A DNA stretch of 10,440 nt from an uncultured Eubacteriales bacterium (GCA_900321515.1 ONWI01000182.1:1-10440); one strand, 5' to 3'. Numbered from the stretch's first letter, positions 1-6,681 are shown. Program-made: numbers and translations. Notes: generated by a model from the letters alone, not told the origin.

Positions 1-59
1 GAATCGAACCCACACGACCAGCTTGGAAGGCTGGGGTTCTGCCATTGAACTACACCCGC
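1..59 (-). tRNA. tRNA-Gly (anticodon UCC), 3' end cut by window edge
   Basis: Read on the minus strand, the gene begins GCGGGTG at position 59. It has a normal D arm (TAGTTCAATGGCAGAAC), a 5-bp anticodon stem CCAGC/GCTGG around the loop CTTCCAA, and the start of the T arm (GGGTTCGATTC). The anticodon UCC lies at 25-27 and decodes GGA/GGG glycine codons. The 3' half of the T arm and the acceptor strand lie outside the window, so CCA encoding cannot be judged. A consensus promoter lies directly upstream. Confidence 0.95.
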
Positions 60-78
60 ATATTTAACAGCGTGTTAC

Positions 79-107
79 ATTATACACGTTGACGCCGGTT
101 TTGTCAA
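79..107 (-). promoter_or_regulatory. Consensus sigma-A promoter of the tRNA-Gly gene
   Basis: On the minus strand there is a perfect -35 TTGACA (102-107), a 17-bp spacer and a perfect -10 TATAAT (79-84). Transcription should start near 72, about 13 nt before the mature tRNA 5' end. An A-tract just upstream (109-128) looks like an UP element. A fully consensus promoter is typical of stable RNA genes. Confidence 0.92.
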
Positions 108-143
108 GTTTTTTTTTTAATTTAAAAAAATTCTGCAAATTGG

Positions 144-206
144 CAAAAAACATTGCCGGTGTATCGTCTCAAATGTTGCATAAGTACAAGAAACGACAGC
201 ACCGGC
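144..206 (-). terminator. Rho-independent terminator of the binding-protein gene
   Basis: On the minus strand, GCCGGTG (200-206) pairs with CACCGGC (155-161). After a 1-nt bulge the stem continues as TGTCGTTTC (190-198) with GAGACGATA (162-170), including two G-U pairs. The loop is 19 nt, and a run of six U follows within 4 nt of the stem (144-149). It lies 25 bp past the stop codon of the lipoprotein gene and before the tRNA promoter, so it insulates the two. Confidence 0.8.
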
Positions 207-230
207 TTAATATCAGATGCATTCTGAGAA

Positions 231-1100
231 TTATTTTTTCTCTTCTGCGCGGATTATCATAACGAGTTGGGAGGTGTAGAAGCTGTCAGTAGTAACAAAT
301 AATGTATCGTCAGCCTCAGCTTCTGATGTGACCACACAGAAAGCGCGTTTTGCGCCCTTTATCGTCTGTGCCTCGTTGGTGTTGAAGGTAGTGGTTTCGT
401 CGGTATTGTTGCTGCTTGTGTCGTTTATCTCCACGGGCTCCACTGTCTTGGCGTCGAGTCTGCCGCCGCAGCCGTAAGCCACTCCGTCTGCTATAGCTGC
501 GAAAAGACCGCTGACTTCACCCTTTTTTTCATAGGTGAAGGGCTTGAAGCTGGGTTCCGTTACAAGTGTGAAGGTGTTTTTCAGTTCTTTTTCCGAGTCC
601 TTGGCAATACGGTAGTTTTTCCCGTTTGCCATTTCGGATTCGACCATTGACTTATAATCGTCTGACTCCTTGAGCGACGCGATCTGGGCGTTGATCTTTT
701 CTGCGAGCTTCGCGTCGGATTTGTTGAGGAGGAATCTGTATTCAACGCTGCCGACACTGCCTTTTACGATTTTGACTCCATCCACCCCGTTGGTAAGCTG
801 CTTGGCATAGTTTGAATCGACTACCACTGCAGCCACCTTCTTGTCGATAAGGTCCTGCACAGCTTTGGTCATATCGCTGTAGCGCTTGGGATAATTGGTC
901 AGATTTTTGCTGACTAATTCATCCTCCCCAGAACGCAGCTGCACTGCCACTGCCTTACCCTCGAGGTCGGCTGCCTTGGATATCTTCATGTTCTTCTCGT
1001 AAGCCACGCCGTTGTCCTCTTTCTGCGAAGAACAGGAAGCGAGGGTTATACAGACCGTCAGTGCCGCCGTGATGGCAATGATTCTTCTAAGTAATTTCAT
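231..1100 (-). CDS. SBP_bac_3-type solute-binding lipoprotein with swapped lobe order
   Basis: Predicted lipid-anchored extracytoplasmic binding protein related to amino-acid ABC transporter receptors (289 aa). It has a signal peptide with lipobox LASC; Cys23 would carry the lipid. Residues about 38-156 match the second half of the family (DLEGKAVAVQ, SGEDE, a VVVDS strand, then EYRFLLNKSD and AEKINAQIASLKESDDYKSM). Residues about 176-287 match the first half (TLVTEPSFKPFTY, GLFAAIADG, TTDSFYTSQLVMIIR). In the family the order is the reverse, so this reads as a circular permutation or the join of a former tandem duplication. The Arg that normally binds a ligand carboxylate (in ..ITPER..) is not seen; the matching stretch is TSEAEADD. 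No permease or ATPase gene is nearby. ATG 1100 is supported by AAGGAG ten bases upstream. It is divergent from ppk. Confidence 0.85.
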   Translation of the reverse strand: MKLLRRIIAITAALTVCITLASCSSQKEDNGVAYEKNMKISKAADLEGKAVAVQLRSGEDELVSKNLTNYPKRYSDMTKAVQDLIDKKVAAVVVDSNYAKQLTNGVDGVKIVKGSVGSVEYRFLLNKSDAKLAEKINAQIASLKESDDYKSMVESEMANGKNYRIAKDSEKELKNTFTLVTEPSFKPFTYEKKGEVSGLFAAIADGVAYGCGGRLDAKTVEPVEINDTSSNNTDETTTFNTNEAQTIKGAKRAFCVVTSEAEADDTLFVTTDSFYTSQLVMIIRAEEKK

Positions 1101-1154
1101 GTTAACTCTTCTCCTTATTTCTTTTGGTGATGTTTGAATATTTGCACTCCAACC

Positions 1155-1183
1155 ATTGTATCACACACATTGCAAAAAAACAA
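1155..1183 (-). promoter_or_regulatory. Promoter of the binding-protein gene
   Basis: On the minus strand: -35 TTGTTT (1178-1183), 17-bp spacer, -10 TACAAT (1155-1160). Start expected near 1148, giving a leader of roughly 48 nt before ATG 1100, with the ribosome binding site AAGGAG at 1111-1116. It is the only well-spaced candidate seen in this stretch on this strand. Confidence 0.65.
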
Positions 1184-1284
1184 GGTATTTTTCAAATATG
1201 CGTCAATAGACCCTCTCAGACGATGATGATATTTTTGTGATATAAAAGATACAGCAAATTTACAACATATTTAACAAAATTCAG

Positions 1285-1313
1285 TTGCATTTACAGTGTA
1301 CAGGTGATATAAT
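1285..1313 (+). promoter_or_regulatory. Extended -10 promoter of ppk
   Basis: -35 TTGCAT (1285-1290), exactly 17 bp, -10 TATAAT (1308-1313), with the extended -10 TG at 1305-1306. Start expected near 1320, leaving a leader of about 74 nt with no evident attenuator hairpin. The 293-bp divergent spacer therefore holds two non-overlapping outward promoters. TTTACA/TTAACA repeats lie upstream of and overlapping the -35 (see findings). Confidence 0.75.
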
Positions 1314-1393
1314 TATCTTCGTATGCAATATAATGGAATAACAAGTGAATACTGCAAAAAAATCTTAACCATTTCAGAAGGAGCTGCTTTTTT

Positions 1394-3706
1394 ATGGCGT
1401 CCGTAACCATTCTGCCCGAGCATTACATCAACCGCGAGTTAAGCTGGCTGGAATTCAACCATCGCGTTATGATGCAGGCCGTGGCGGATGAAAATCCAGT
1501 GTTTGAAAGAATCAAATTTCTCTCTATCGTAACATCCAACCTTGACGAATTTTTTATGGTGCGTGTCGCGTCGATACGCGACCAGCTCCGCGCCAGATAC
1601 GACGCGGTAGACCCCGCCGGCATGACGCCAAAGCAGCAGCTTATTGCCATAAGCGAACGTACACATGAGCTGTGTGATATGGAGTACTCAATTTATCACA
1701 AATCCATTCTTCCCGAACTGCGCTCAAATAGTATTTCCATTATCCATTCCGATTCGCTTATGGACGAACAGGTTCATTTCTGCAAGAGTCTTTTTGACAA
1801 CGCTATCTATCCCGTACTGACTCCACTTGCGGTAGACCGCAGTCATCCCTTCCCGCTGATACTCAATAAGAGCCTGAATATAGGCGTGCTGCTCGACTGC
1901 GGCGCGGAAAAGCCTGTCTTTGCCACTGTGCAGGTACCGGATAACCTTCAGCGGCTTATCAAGCTGCCTTCAGAGCAGGGCTACATATTCATTCCCATCG
2001 AAGAAATAATCAAGATGAACATAGCCAAGCTGTTTTCGGGCTATAACGTAATGGAGTGCGTACCTTACCGCATAACGCGCAACGGCGACCTTTCCTTTGA
2101 CGAGGAAGAGGCAATCGACTTGCTGAGCGAGATCAAAAATTCTCTTAAAGAGCGCAAGCGCGGCTCGGTGATTCGCCTTGAAATAGCGCGCGGCGCCAAC
2201 CAGAAGATGCTCAAATTCCTTCAGAAAAAGCTGGAGATAGAAAAACGCGATATTTACGAGATAAACGGCCCGATAAATCTGTCGTTCCTTGTCAAGCAGC
2301 TTTATTCGCTGCCGGGGTTTGAACATCTCAAGGACAGGAGCTTTACGCCAAAGATCTGTCACGAACTGCTGACCAATGAAAGCATTTTCAGCGTCATAGC
2401 CCGCAAGGATATTCTTATGTACCACCCCTACGACAGCTTTGACCCGGTGGTGCGCCTGCTGGATGAAGCTGCCGACGATCCCGATGTATTGGCTATCAAG
2501 CAGACTCTTTACCGCGTTTCCAATAATAGTCCTATAGTTGCCGCCCTCGAACGCGCGGCGGACAAGGGCAAGCAGGTTACCGCCCTGGTGGAGGTCAAGG
2601 CGAGATTTGACGAGGAGAACAACATTGAATTCGGTGAACAGCTCTCCCGGATGGGCGCGCATGTCATTTACGGTGTTGCGGGACTGAAAACCCATTCCAA
2701 AATAACACTTATAGTACGCCGTGAAGCAGACGGCATAAAGCGTTATCTCCACCTTGGCACAGGCAATTACAACGATGTTACCGCCCGTATATATACGGAC
2801 TATTCTCTACTGACAGCAGACCGTCAGCTCGGTGAGGACGCAACGGTATTTTTCAATTCCATTACCGGCTATTTCCGCGCGCCGGTAATGCAGAAGCTCA
2901 TCATGGCTCCGCACGCTCTCAGGCTGTCATTTACCAACCTTATACGAGCCGAAAAGAAAAAGGCTCGCGCCGGTCAGCCAGCCGCGATATTCGCCAAGAT
3001 GAATTCCCTCGCCGACCCGGATATAGTGCGTGAACTGTTCAAGGCGGCAGCCGCAGGGGTTAAGATAAGACTCTTTGTGCGCGGCATATGCTGCCTGCGT
3101 CCTGGCATTCCGGGACTCAGCGAAAACATCGAGGTCAGGTCCGTCGTGGGTCGTTTTCTGGAGCACAGCCGCGTATATCTCTTCGGAGCCGAGGGCACAG
3201 AACAAAAGATCTATCTCAGTTCCGCCGATTGGATGACGCGTAATCTCGATCATCGTGTGGAGCTGCTCTTTCCGATAGAGGACGAGGATGTGTTCGCCCA
3301 GATAAAGCGGGATATAGACATCTACTGGAGCGATACCGTCAAATCCCGCAGACTGGGCAGCGACGGAGCTTATCACCGCATTTCCGGCGAAAATATTAAC
3401 GCGCAGGAGCTTCTCATAGACTATGATTTCGATGTGGAAGAGGAAGCGCGTGCCGCCTACAATGAAGATAAGATAATCTATCATGCCGAACTTGAGGAAG
3501 GATATGAGGACGGCATGAGCGATGATTACGGGGACACATCCGGATACGGTGAGTATCACGACAGCGCCGACGACGAGGAGGACGACGAAATCAGCGACGT
3601 TGCCGCTCCTGGCGGCAGATACGGCGAGTACAGCTACAAATACGAATACGGATACATCGATTTTGACGACGAAGATGATGACGATGATGACGGGGGAGTG
3701 CGGTAG
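1394..3706 (+). CDS. ppk: Polyphosphate kinase 1 with acidic, Tyr-rich C-terminal tail
   Basis: Reversibly transfers the ATP gamma-phosphate onto inorganic polyphosphate chains. The four PPK1 domains are visible: N-terminal (about 10-115, YINRELSWLEFNHRV and SNLDEFFMVRV), head (about 125-310), and the two catalytic phospholipase D-like domains C1 (about 335-500) and C2 (about 505-680). His434 in LKTHSKITLI corresponds to the autophosphorylated His435 of E. coli PPK, and His591 in FLEHSRVYLFG to His592. Arg374 and Arg404 match the metal/phosphate-binding arginines 375 and 405. The family is about 690 aa; this one is 770 because of a low-complexity tail (about 690-770) rich in Asp, Glu, Gly and Tyr. 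The start is fixed by AAGGAG (1378-1383) ten bases before ATG. It is monocistronic as far as visible, with its own promoter. Confidence 0.97.
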   Translation: MASVTILPEHYINRELSWLEFNHRVMMQAVADENPVFERIKFLSIVTSNLDEFFMVRVASIRDQLRARYDAVDPAGMTPKQQLIAISERTHELCDMEYSIYHKSILPELRSNSISIIHSDSLMDEQVHFCKSLFDNAIYPVLTPLAVDRSHPFPLILNKSLNIGVLLDCGAEKPVFATVQVPDNLQRLIKLPSEQGYIFIPIEEIIKMNIAKLFSGYNVMECVPYRITRNGDLSFDEEEAIDLLSEIKNSLKERKRGSVIRLEIARGANQKMLKFLQKKLEIEKRDIYEINGPINLSFLVKQLYSLPGFEHLKDRSFTPKICHELLTNESIFSVIARKDILMYHPYDSFDPVVRLLDEAADDPDVLAIKQTLYRVSNNSPIVAALERAADKGKQVTALVEVKARFDEENNIEFGEQLSRMGAHVIYGVAGLKTHSKITLIVRREADGIKRYLHLGTGNYNDVTARIYTDYSLLTADRQLGEDATVFFNSITGYFRAPVMQKLIMAPHALRLSFTNLIRAEKKKARAGQPAAIFAKMNSLADPDIVRELFKAAAAGVKIRLFVRGICCLRPGIPGLSENIEVRSVVGRFLEHSRVYLFGAEGTEQKIYLSSADWMTRNLDHRVELLFPIEDEDVFAQIKRDIDIYWSDTVKSRRLGSDGAYHRISGENINAQELLIDYDFDVEEEARAAYNEDKIIYHAELEEGYEDGMSDDYGDTSGYGEYHDSADDEEDDEISDVAAPGGRYGEYSYKYEYGYIDFDDEDDDDDDGGVR

Positions 3707-3733
3707 TATACCGCGTTATGAAAATGTTTTCAT
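3700..3733 (+). other. Two small hairpins at the end of ppk
   Basis: GCGGTA (3700-3705) and TACCGC (3709-3714) form a 6-bp stem with a 3-nt loop spanning the TAG stop codon (3704-3706). Directly after it, ATGAAAA (3718-3724) and TTTTCAT (3727-3733) form a 7-bp AT-rich stem. Neither is followed by a proper U-tract, so this is at best a weak terminator; no stronger one lies between ppk and the next gene, and some readthrough is plausible. Confidence 0.35.
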
Positions 3734-3777
3734 TTGCTGCACTGGTTCAATTTGCTGAACGTAACGATAAGGTAAGG

Positions 3778-3873
3778 AACTGTGCAGAATTTAATCAGTC
3801 GTTTGTTGCCAAAAAATAAAGTGTCCTTCGGCATTTTGATGAGCTAAATGTATTAATTATTTCTGCACAGTTA
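3778..3873. repeat. 96-bp element with perfect 12-bp terminal inverted repeats (MITE-like)
   Basis: AACTGTGCAGAA (3778-3789) is exactly mirrored by TTCTGCACAGTT (3862-3873), and the AT-rich bases just inside (TTTAAT and ATTAAT) continue the symmetry imperfectly. A 7-bp direct repeat AAGGTAA occurs on both sides (3769-3775 and 3884-3890), but not abutting the ends, so it is only a weak target-duplication candidate. The interior has no gene. In RNA the ends would form a long-range hairpin ending just before the ribosome binding site of the next gene. It could be a non-autonomous transposon remnant or a processing/terminator structure. Confidence 0.55.
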
Positions 3874-3892
3874 CTAAAAAAGGAAGGTAATC

Positions 3893-5812
3893 ATGATGTC
3901 TGTTTCTTTTAAAGGTGTCGGGAAAATCCGCGAAAAAACCGGCAAGATGTTTTCTGAACATTCGCCGCGTTTTTTGTCGTGTATTTTGGCGTGTCTTTCT
4001 CTGATATGCACGCTGATGCTGCCAACCTTTTTGTCCGACAGCACCATCAGTTTTTCCAACAGCATTGTCTCGATTGCCTTTGCCGCAGTGATTTATTTAC
4101 TGTTCCGGCGGTATTGGGGAACGGAACACTGCGAAAGGGAGTTTGTGCTGACACATATCTTTGGATTTATGCTGTCTTGCATGACTGCAATGGGCAGAGC
4201 GGTAGATCAGACAGAACGATTTTTCCCGGTCAGTTTGTTAACCTGCATTTCCATATTGTTTTATACCCACCTTTTTGCCTGTATTGTTTCGCTGATATGG
4301 GCGAAACTGTCGGAAGCTGAAAGCAAAAGAACTGCCGGAAATAATGAAATTTCACATTCGACCCAGGAATCTTCTCCCTTGCCGGCTTCAGGATTTGGCA
4401 GATATGTGTCATTCGCGGCGGAACATCCATGGATAATCGCTATTGCTCTGCTGCTGTGCTGGATGCCCTGTTTTATTGCGCTTTTTCCCGGGGGATTCTC
4501 ATATGATATGGCACATGAATTCAATCAGCAGTTCGTGACTTACAAAAGCGACTTCCCGCGGCTTCATTCCGTGCTCATAATAGGCTTTATGAACGCAGCG
4601 CACAGCCTTTTCGGCTCATATAACGCCGGAATAGCCATATATGATGTGCTTCAGATGCTCGCTTTTTCGGCGCTGTTTACGCATATGCTTGTAACATTTT
4701 ACCGTCAGAGGATCGGACAGGTAATGATCAGCATGTTTGCTGCTTATTTTGCGCTGTTTCCCGTTATACATCTTATTGTTACTCATACAGGCAGGGACAC
4801 GCTTTTTTCCGGTCTGCTTACATACTTAGGTTTTCTGCTTTACCGGATGGCGTGTGATACAAAGGCCTTTTTCGGCACGGTGCGAAATCCGATTATTCTG
4901 GGAACCGTGCTGTCTCTGACGCTTATGGCAAGAAACAACAACAGTGAGCTTATCATACTTCCTCTGTTTGCGGTTTTGAATATCGTTGTGTGGGTTAAAT
5001 CTCACAAGCTTTATCCTCGCGGTGTATTGTTATTCTGTACTGCGAATATCGCCGTGTTTGTTTCGCTTTCGTTTGTTCTTAACCTGATATGTCAGCCTAT
5101 TACCGCCATAAATCCCAGGGCTTCTATGTCAATAATTTCTCAGACGCTTATGAGAGCTTACATTGACGAGCCGGAGAAATGGACTGAAAAAGACAATCAG
5201 GATTTCGAGTATTATATGAACATGGAATATTACCGGTATTGTCCGGAATGCGCCGATTATTCAAAAAACATGATGCAGAATGTCAAGGGCGCGGGAAACG
5301 GCGTCGGATTTATAAAGATGTGGTTAAGGATGGGATTAAAATGTCCCAATTCATATTTGAATGCCGTGACAGCTCAGACCAGATATATGTGGTATCCTGA
5401 CAGCGTGATAGACGGATATGTCAGAGCCGAGCTATACAAAACCGAAAAAAGCTACTTTGTAACGGGCGTTGAGAAGCCCGGCGTGAGAATACCTCTGTTC
5501 CCGGATGGAGAGGAATTTTACAGAAAGATAGGTAAGGACATTTCGTTTGAAAAAATCCCGGTGCTGTCCATGCTGTTTTCCATAGGATTCCAGTACTGGC
5601 TGCTGCTGAACTGTTTGTTCTATTCTGTCTACAAGGGCAGGAAAAAGCTGTACCTCCCGTTAGGAGCAATGTTTGTTTATCTTGCCTTCTGTTTTTTCAT
5701 ACCGATTGTGCTTATGAGGTATTTTATGACACTGTTCCTCTTTTTCCCTGTAACCGTTGTTATGACAGTTCAACCTGGATTAGCCTCCGGCAGTTCAGGA
5801 GAGCGCGAATGA
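3893..5812 (+). CDS. Polytopic membrane protein, DUF6020-like (possible GT-C-type)
   Basis: A 639-aa integral membrane protein with about a dozen or more hydrophobic segments (roughly 28-47, 55-72, 112-137, 178-198, 225-240, 245-270, 274-296, 304-318, 352-369, 377-398, 556-580, 586-627). After the segment ending near 198 comes PGGFSYD (199-205), the kind of acidic loop motif found in DUF6020 and GT-C glycosyltransferase-like proteins; HTGRDTLFS (298-306) and SYLNAVTAQTRYMWYPD fit DUF6020 in my recollection. A long non-membrane stretch (about 400-555) contains CPEC (450-453). Activity and substrate are unknown; envelope glycan or lipid-linked sugar transfer is inference only. Two ATGs are possible: AGGAAGG (3881-3887) sits 5 bases from 3893 and a better 8 bases from 3896. 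The DUF4250 gene follows 35 bp later and is probably cotranscribed. Confidence 0.8.
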   Translation: MMSVSFKGVGKIREKTGKMFSEHSPRFLSCILACLSLICTLMLPTFLSDSTISFSNSIVSIAFAAVIYLLFRRYWGTEHCEREFVLTHIFGFMLSCMTAMGRAVDQTERFFPVSLLTCISILFYTHLFACIVSLIWAKLSEAESKRTAGNNEISHSTQESSPLPASGFGRYVSFAAEHPWIIAIALLLCWMPCFIALFPGGFSYDMAHEFNQQFVTYKSDFPRLHSVLIIGFMNAAHSLFGSYNAGIAIYDVLQMLAFSALFTHMLVTFYRQRIGQVMISMFAAYFALFPVIHLIVTHTGRDTLFSGLLTYLGFLLYRMACDTKAFFGTVRNPIILGTVLSLTLMARNNNSELIILPLFAVLNIVVWVKSHKLYPRGVLLFCTANIAVFVSLSFVLNLICQPITAINPRASMSIISQTLMRAYIDEPEKWTEKDNQDFEYYMNMEYYRYCPECADYSKNMMQNVKGAGNGVGFIKMWLRMGLKCPNSYLNAVTAQTRYMWYPDSVIDGYVRAELYKTEKSYFVTGVEKPGVRIPLFPDGEEFYRKIGKDISFEKIPVLSMLFSIGFQYWLLLNCLFYSVYKGRKKLYLPLGAMFVYLAFCFFIPIVLMRYFMTLFLFFPVTVVMTVQPGLASGSSGERE

Positions 5813-5847
5813 TTCTGATTATTTCCTATTGAAGGTGTGAGTAATAT

Positions 5848-6030
5848 ATGACAGAAAAACTGCCTCAGGATGCGTTTATGCTGCTTAGCGTTATAAATAC
5901 AAAACTTCGGGACAGATACCATGATCTCAACGAGCTCTGCGATGATCTTGGCACTGACAAGGATGAGATTATTCAGGTATTGAGTTCCATAGGATATGTC
6001 TACGACAGTAAACTGAACAGATTTTGCTGA
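5848..6030 (+). CDS. DUF4250 family small protein
   Basis: A 60-aa cytoplasmic protein that matches DUF4250 throughout: LPQDAFMLLSVINTKLRD at the start, a central LCDDLGTDKDEIIQVLSSIGY resembling a small helix-turn-helix-like fold, and a YDSKLNRF end. The family is widespread in Firmicutes and of unknown function; length is normal. The ribosome binding site GAAGGTG (5831-5837) is ten bases before ATG. It follows the membrane protein gene by 35 bp with no terminator between, and is followed at once by a strong terminator, so it is the last gene of that unit. Confidence 0.88.
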   Translation: MTEKLPQDAFMLLSVINTKLRDRYHDLNELCDDLGTDKDEIIQVLSSIGYVYDSKLNRFC

Positions 6031-6043
6031 TTTATCACAGTTA

Positions 6044-6090
6044 AAAAACCGCATTTCCGGACTTTTTATTAGCTCGGAAATGCGGTTTTT
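6044..6090. terminator. Strong bidirectional intrinsic terminator after the DUF4250 gene
   Basis: A perfect 16-bp stem: AAAAACCGCATTTCCG (6044-6059) pairs with its exact complement at 6075-6090, around a 15-nt loop. The A-tract on one side and T-tract on the other let it work on both strands. It lies 14 bp beyond the DUF4250 stop codon and closes the membrane protein/DUF4250 unit. Confidence 0.93.
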
Positions 6091-6095
6091 AGTCT

Positions 6096-6154
6096 GGAAC
6101 GGCGCTGGGTCAGTAAGTATGCTTCCGGTTCAGCCGTTCCGTTTTGCCGGAAGC
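6096..6154 (+). repeat. Two interleaved inverted repeats (pseudoknot or switch topology)
   Basis: GGAACGGC (6096-6103) pairs with GCCGTTCC (6133-6140), and GCTTCCGG (6121-6128), 9 bp if T6120 is included, pairs with CCGGAAGC (6147-6154). The arms run A-B-A'-B', so the stems are either mutually exclusive or form an H-type pseudoknot. A T-tract begins 11 nt after the second stem (6166-6171). It starts six bases after the preceding terminator. No promoter was found for it. Confidence 0.6.
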
Positions 6155-6485
6155 AATTAGAGTTGTTTTTTATGTGAAAGTCTGATTTATTTGATTGTGA
6201 TTTAATGTGATTTTAAGGAAAAATGGTATTATATAATCCAAAGTGTTAATATGCGTAATGATTGTGATTTTGTTACGCTTATTAGTTTATACAATATGTG
6301 TCCTTTTTATATCGTCCTTTAAAAAAATGATTTCTATTCCATGCCCCCTTGGACTTAGCTGTTTTGTTGTTGATTGAATCAAGCCATAAATATGGAAAAT
6401 ATCATCTCCTTTTCTTTGCAAAAGCCGTTTCCAGTTTCAGAAATGTACTTCATGACAGATGAAGCTGTATTGTAGTGAGGTTTTT

Positions 6486-6523
6486 GGTAATTAAGGGTAT
6501 TTGGTAATTAAGGGTATTTGGTA
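6486..6523. repeat. 17-bp tandem repeat, two full copies plus four bases
   Basis: GGTAATTAAGGGTATTT occurs twice, head to tail, without mismatch (6486-6502, 6503-6519), followed by GGTA. It lies in the non-coding spacer; the exact identity suggests recent slippage or duplication. Confidence 0.9.
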
Positions 6524-6654
6524 TTGTGTAAGAAGATTATCGCCATTGGCGACGGACAAATGAAACGGTCTGGCTTAAGCGGTTTTGGCGTAATTATGCA
6601 GCAGACATCGGACAAAAGCAATTTGCAGACGTTGTGCCGCAGACAAAACATTGG

Positions 6655-6681
6655 GGAAAATTAATTTATGGCGGCATTGCC
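6655..6681 (+). repeat. 27-bp box, copy 1
   Basis: Matches 6936-6962 at 24 of 27 positions; all three differences are transitions. Each copy contains an ATG (6668 here) opening a short frame starting MAALP (copy 1) or MAVLP (copy 2). Unlike copy 2, no good promoter precedes it: the bases at the equivalent -10 and -35 positions do not resemble the consensus. A terminator hairpin follows 20 bases after the box. Confidence 0.85.

Larger units (their letters stand above)
6091..6654. other. Non-coding spacer, AT-rich, with scattered repeats
   Basis: No credible protein gene on either strand. It contains the overlapping inverted repeats at 6096-6154, short direct repeats of the TGTGATTT type near 6197-6214, a TATAAT at 6232-6237 without a good -35, a 6-bp inverted repeat GCGTAA/TTACGC (6253-6258, 6273-6278), a 17-bp tandem repeat at 6486-6523 and a small palindrome CGCCATTGGCG at 6541-6551. 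From 6532 a stop-free frame runs to 6795 but lacks an ATG. It may be decayed coding DNA or an RNA-bearing region; the sequence does not decide. Confidence 0.6.

Noticed and set aside
1320..1393. Riboswitch or attenuator in the ppk leader
   Set aside because: The leader is about 74 nt, AT-rich, and shows no stable hairpin or terminator.
1970..2752. 260-codon minus-strand frame across ppk
   Set aside because: Lies wholly inside the conserved PPK1 domains on the other strand; no ribosome binding site and no protein family recognised. The same applies to the frame at 2927-3559.
6211..6240. Promoter around TATAAT at 6232
   Set aside because: The -10 is good but no acceptable -35 lies 16-18 bp upstream (TTTTAA is 15 bp away), and nothing clear follows.
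6379..6453. 24-codon minus-strand frame (MKYISETGNGF...) with an AAAGGAG inside it
   Set aside because: Very short, no promoter or terminator seen, and the AAAGGAG precedes only a few more codons. Could be a relic; not enough to annotate.
6486..6523. CRISPR-like repeat
   Set aside because: The two copies are directly adjacent with no spacer, only two copies exist, and no cas gene is near; it is a simple tandem duplication.
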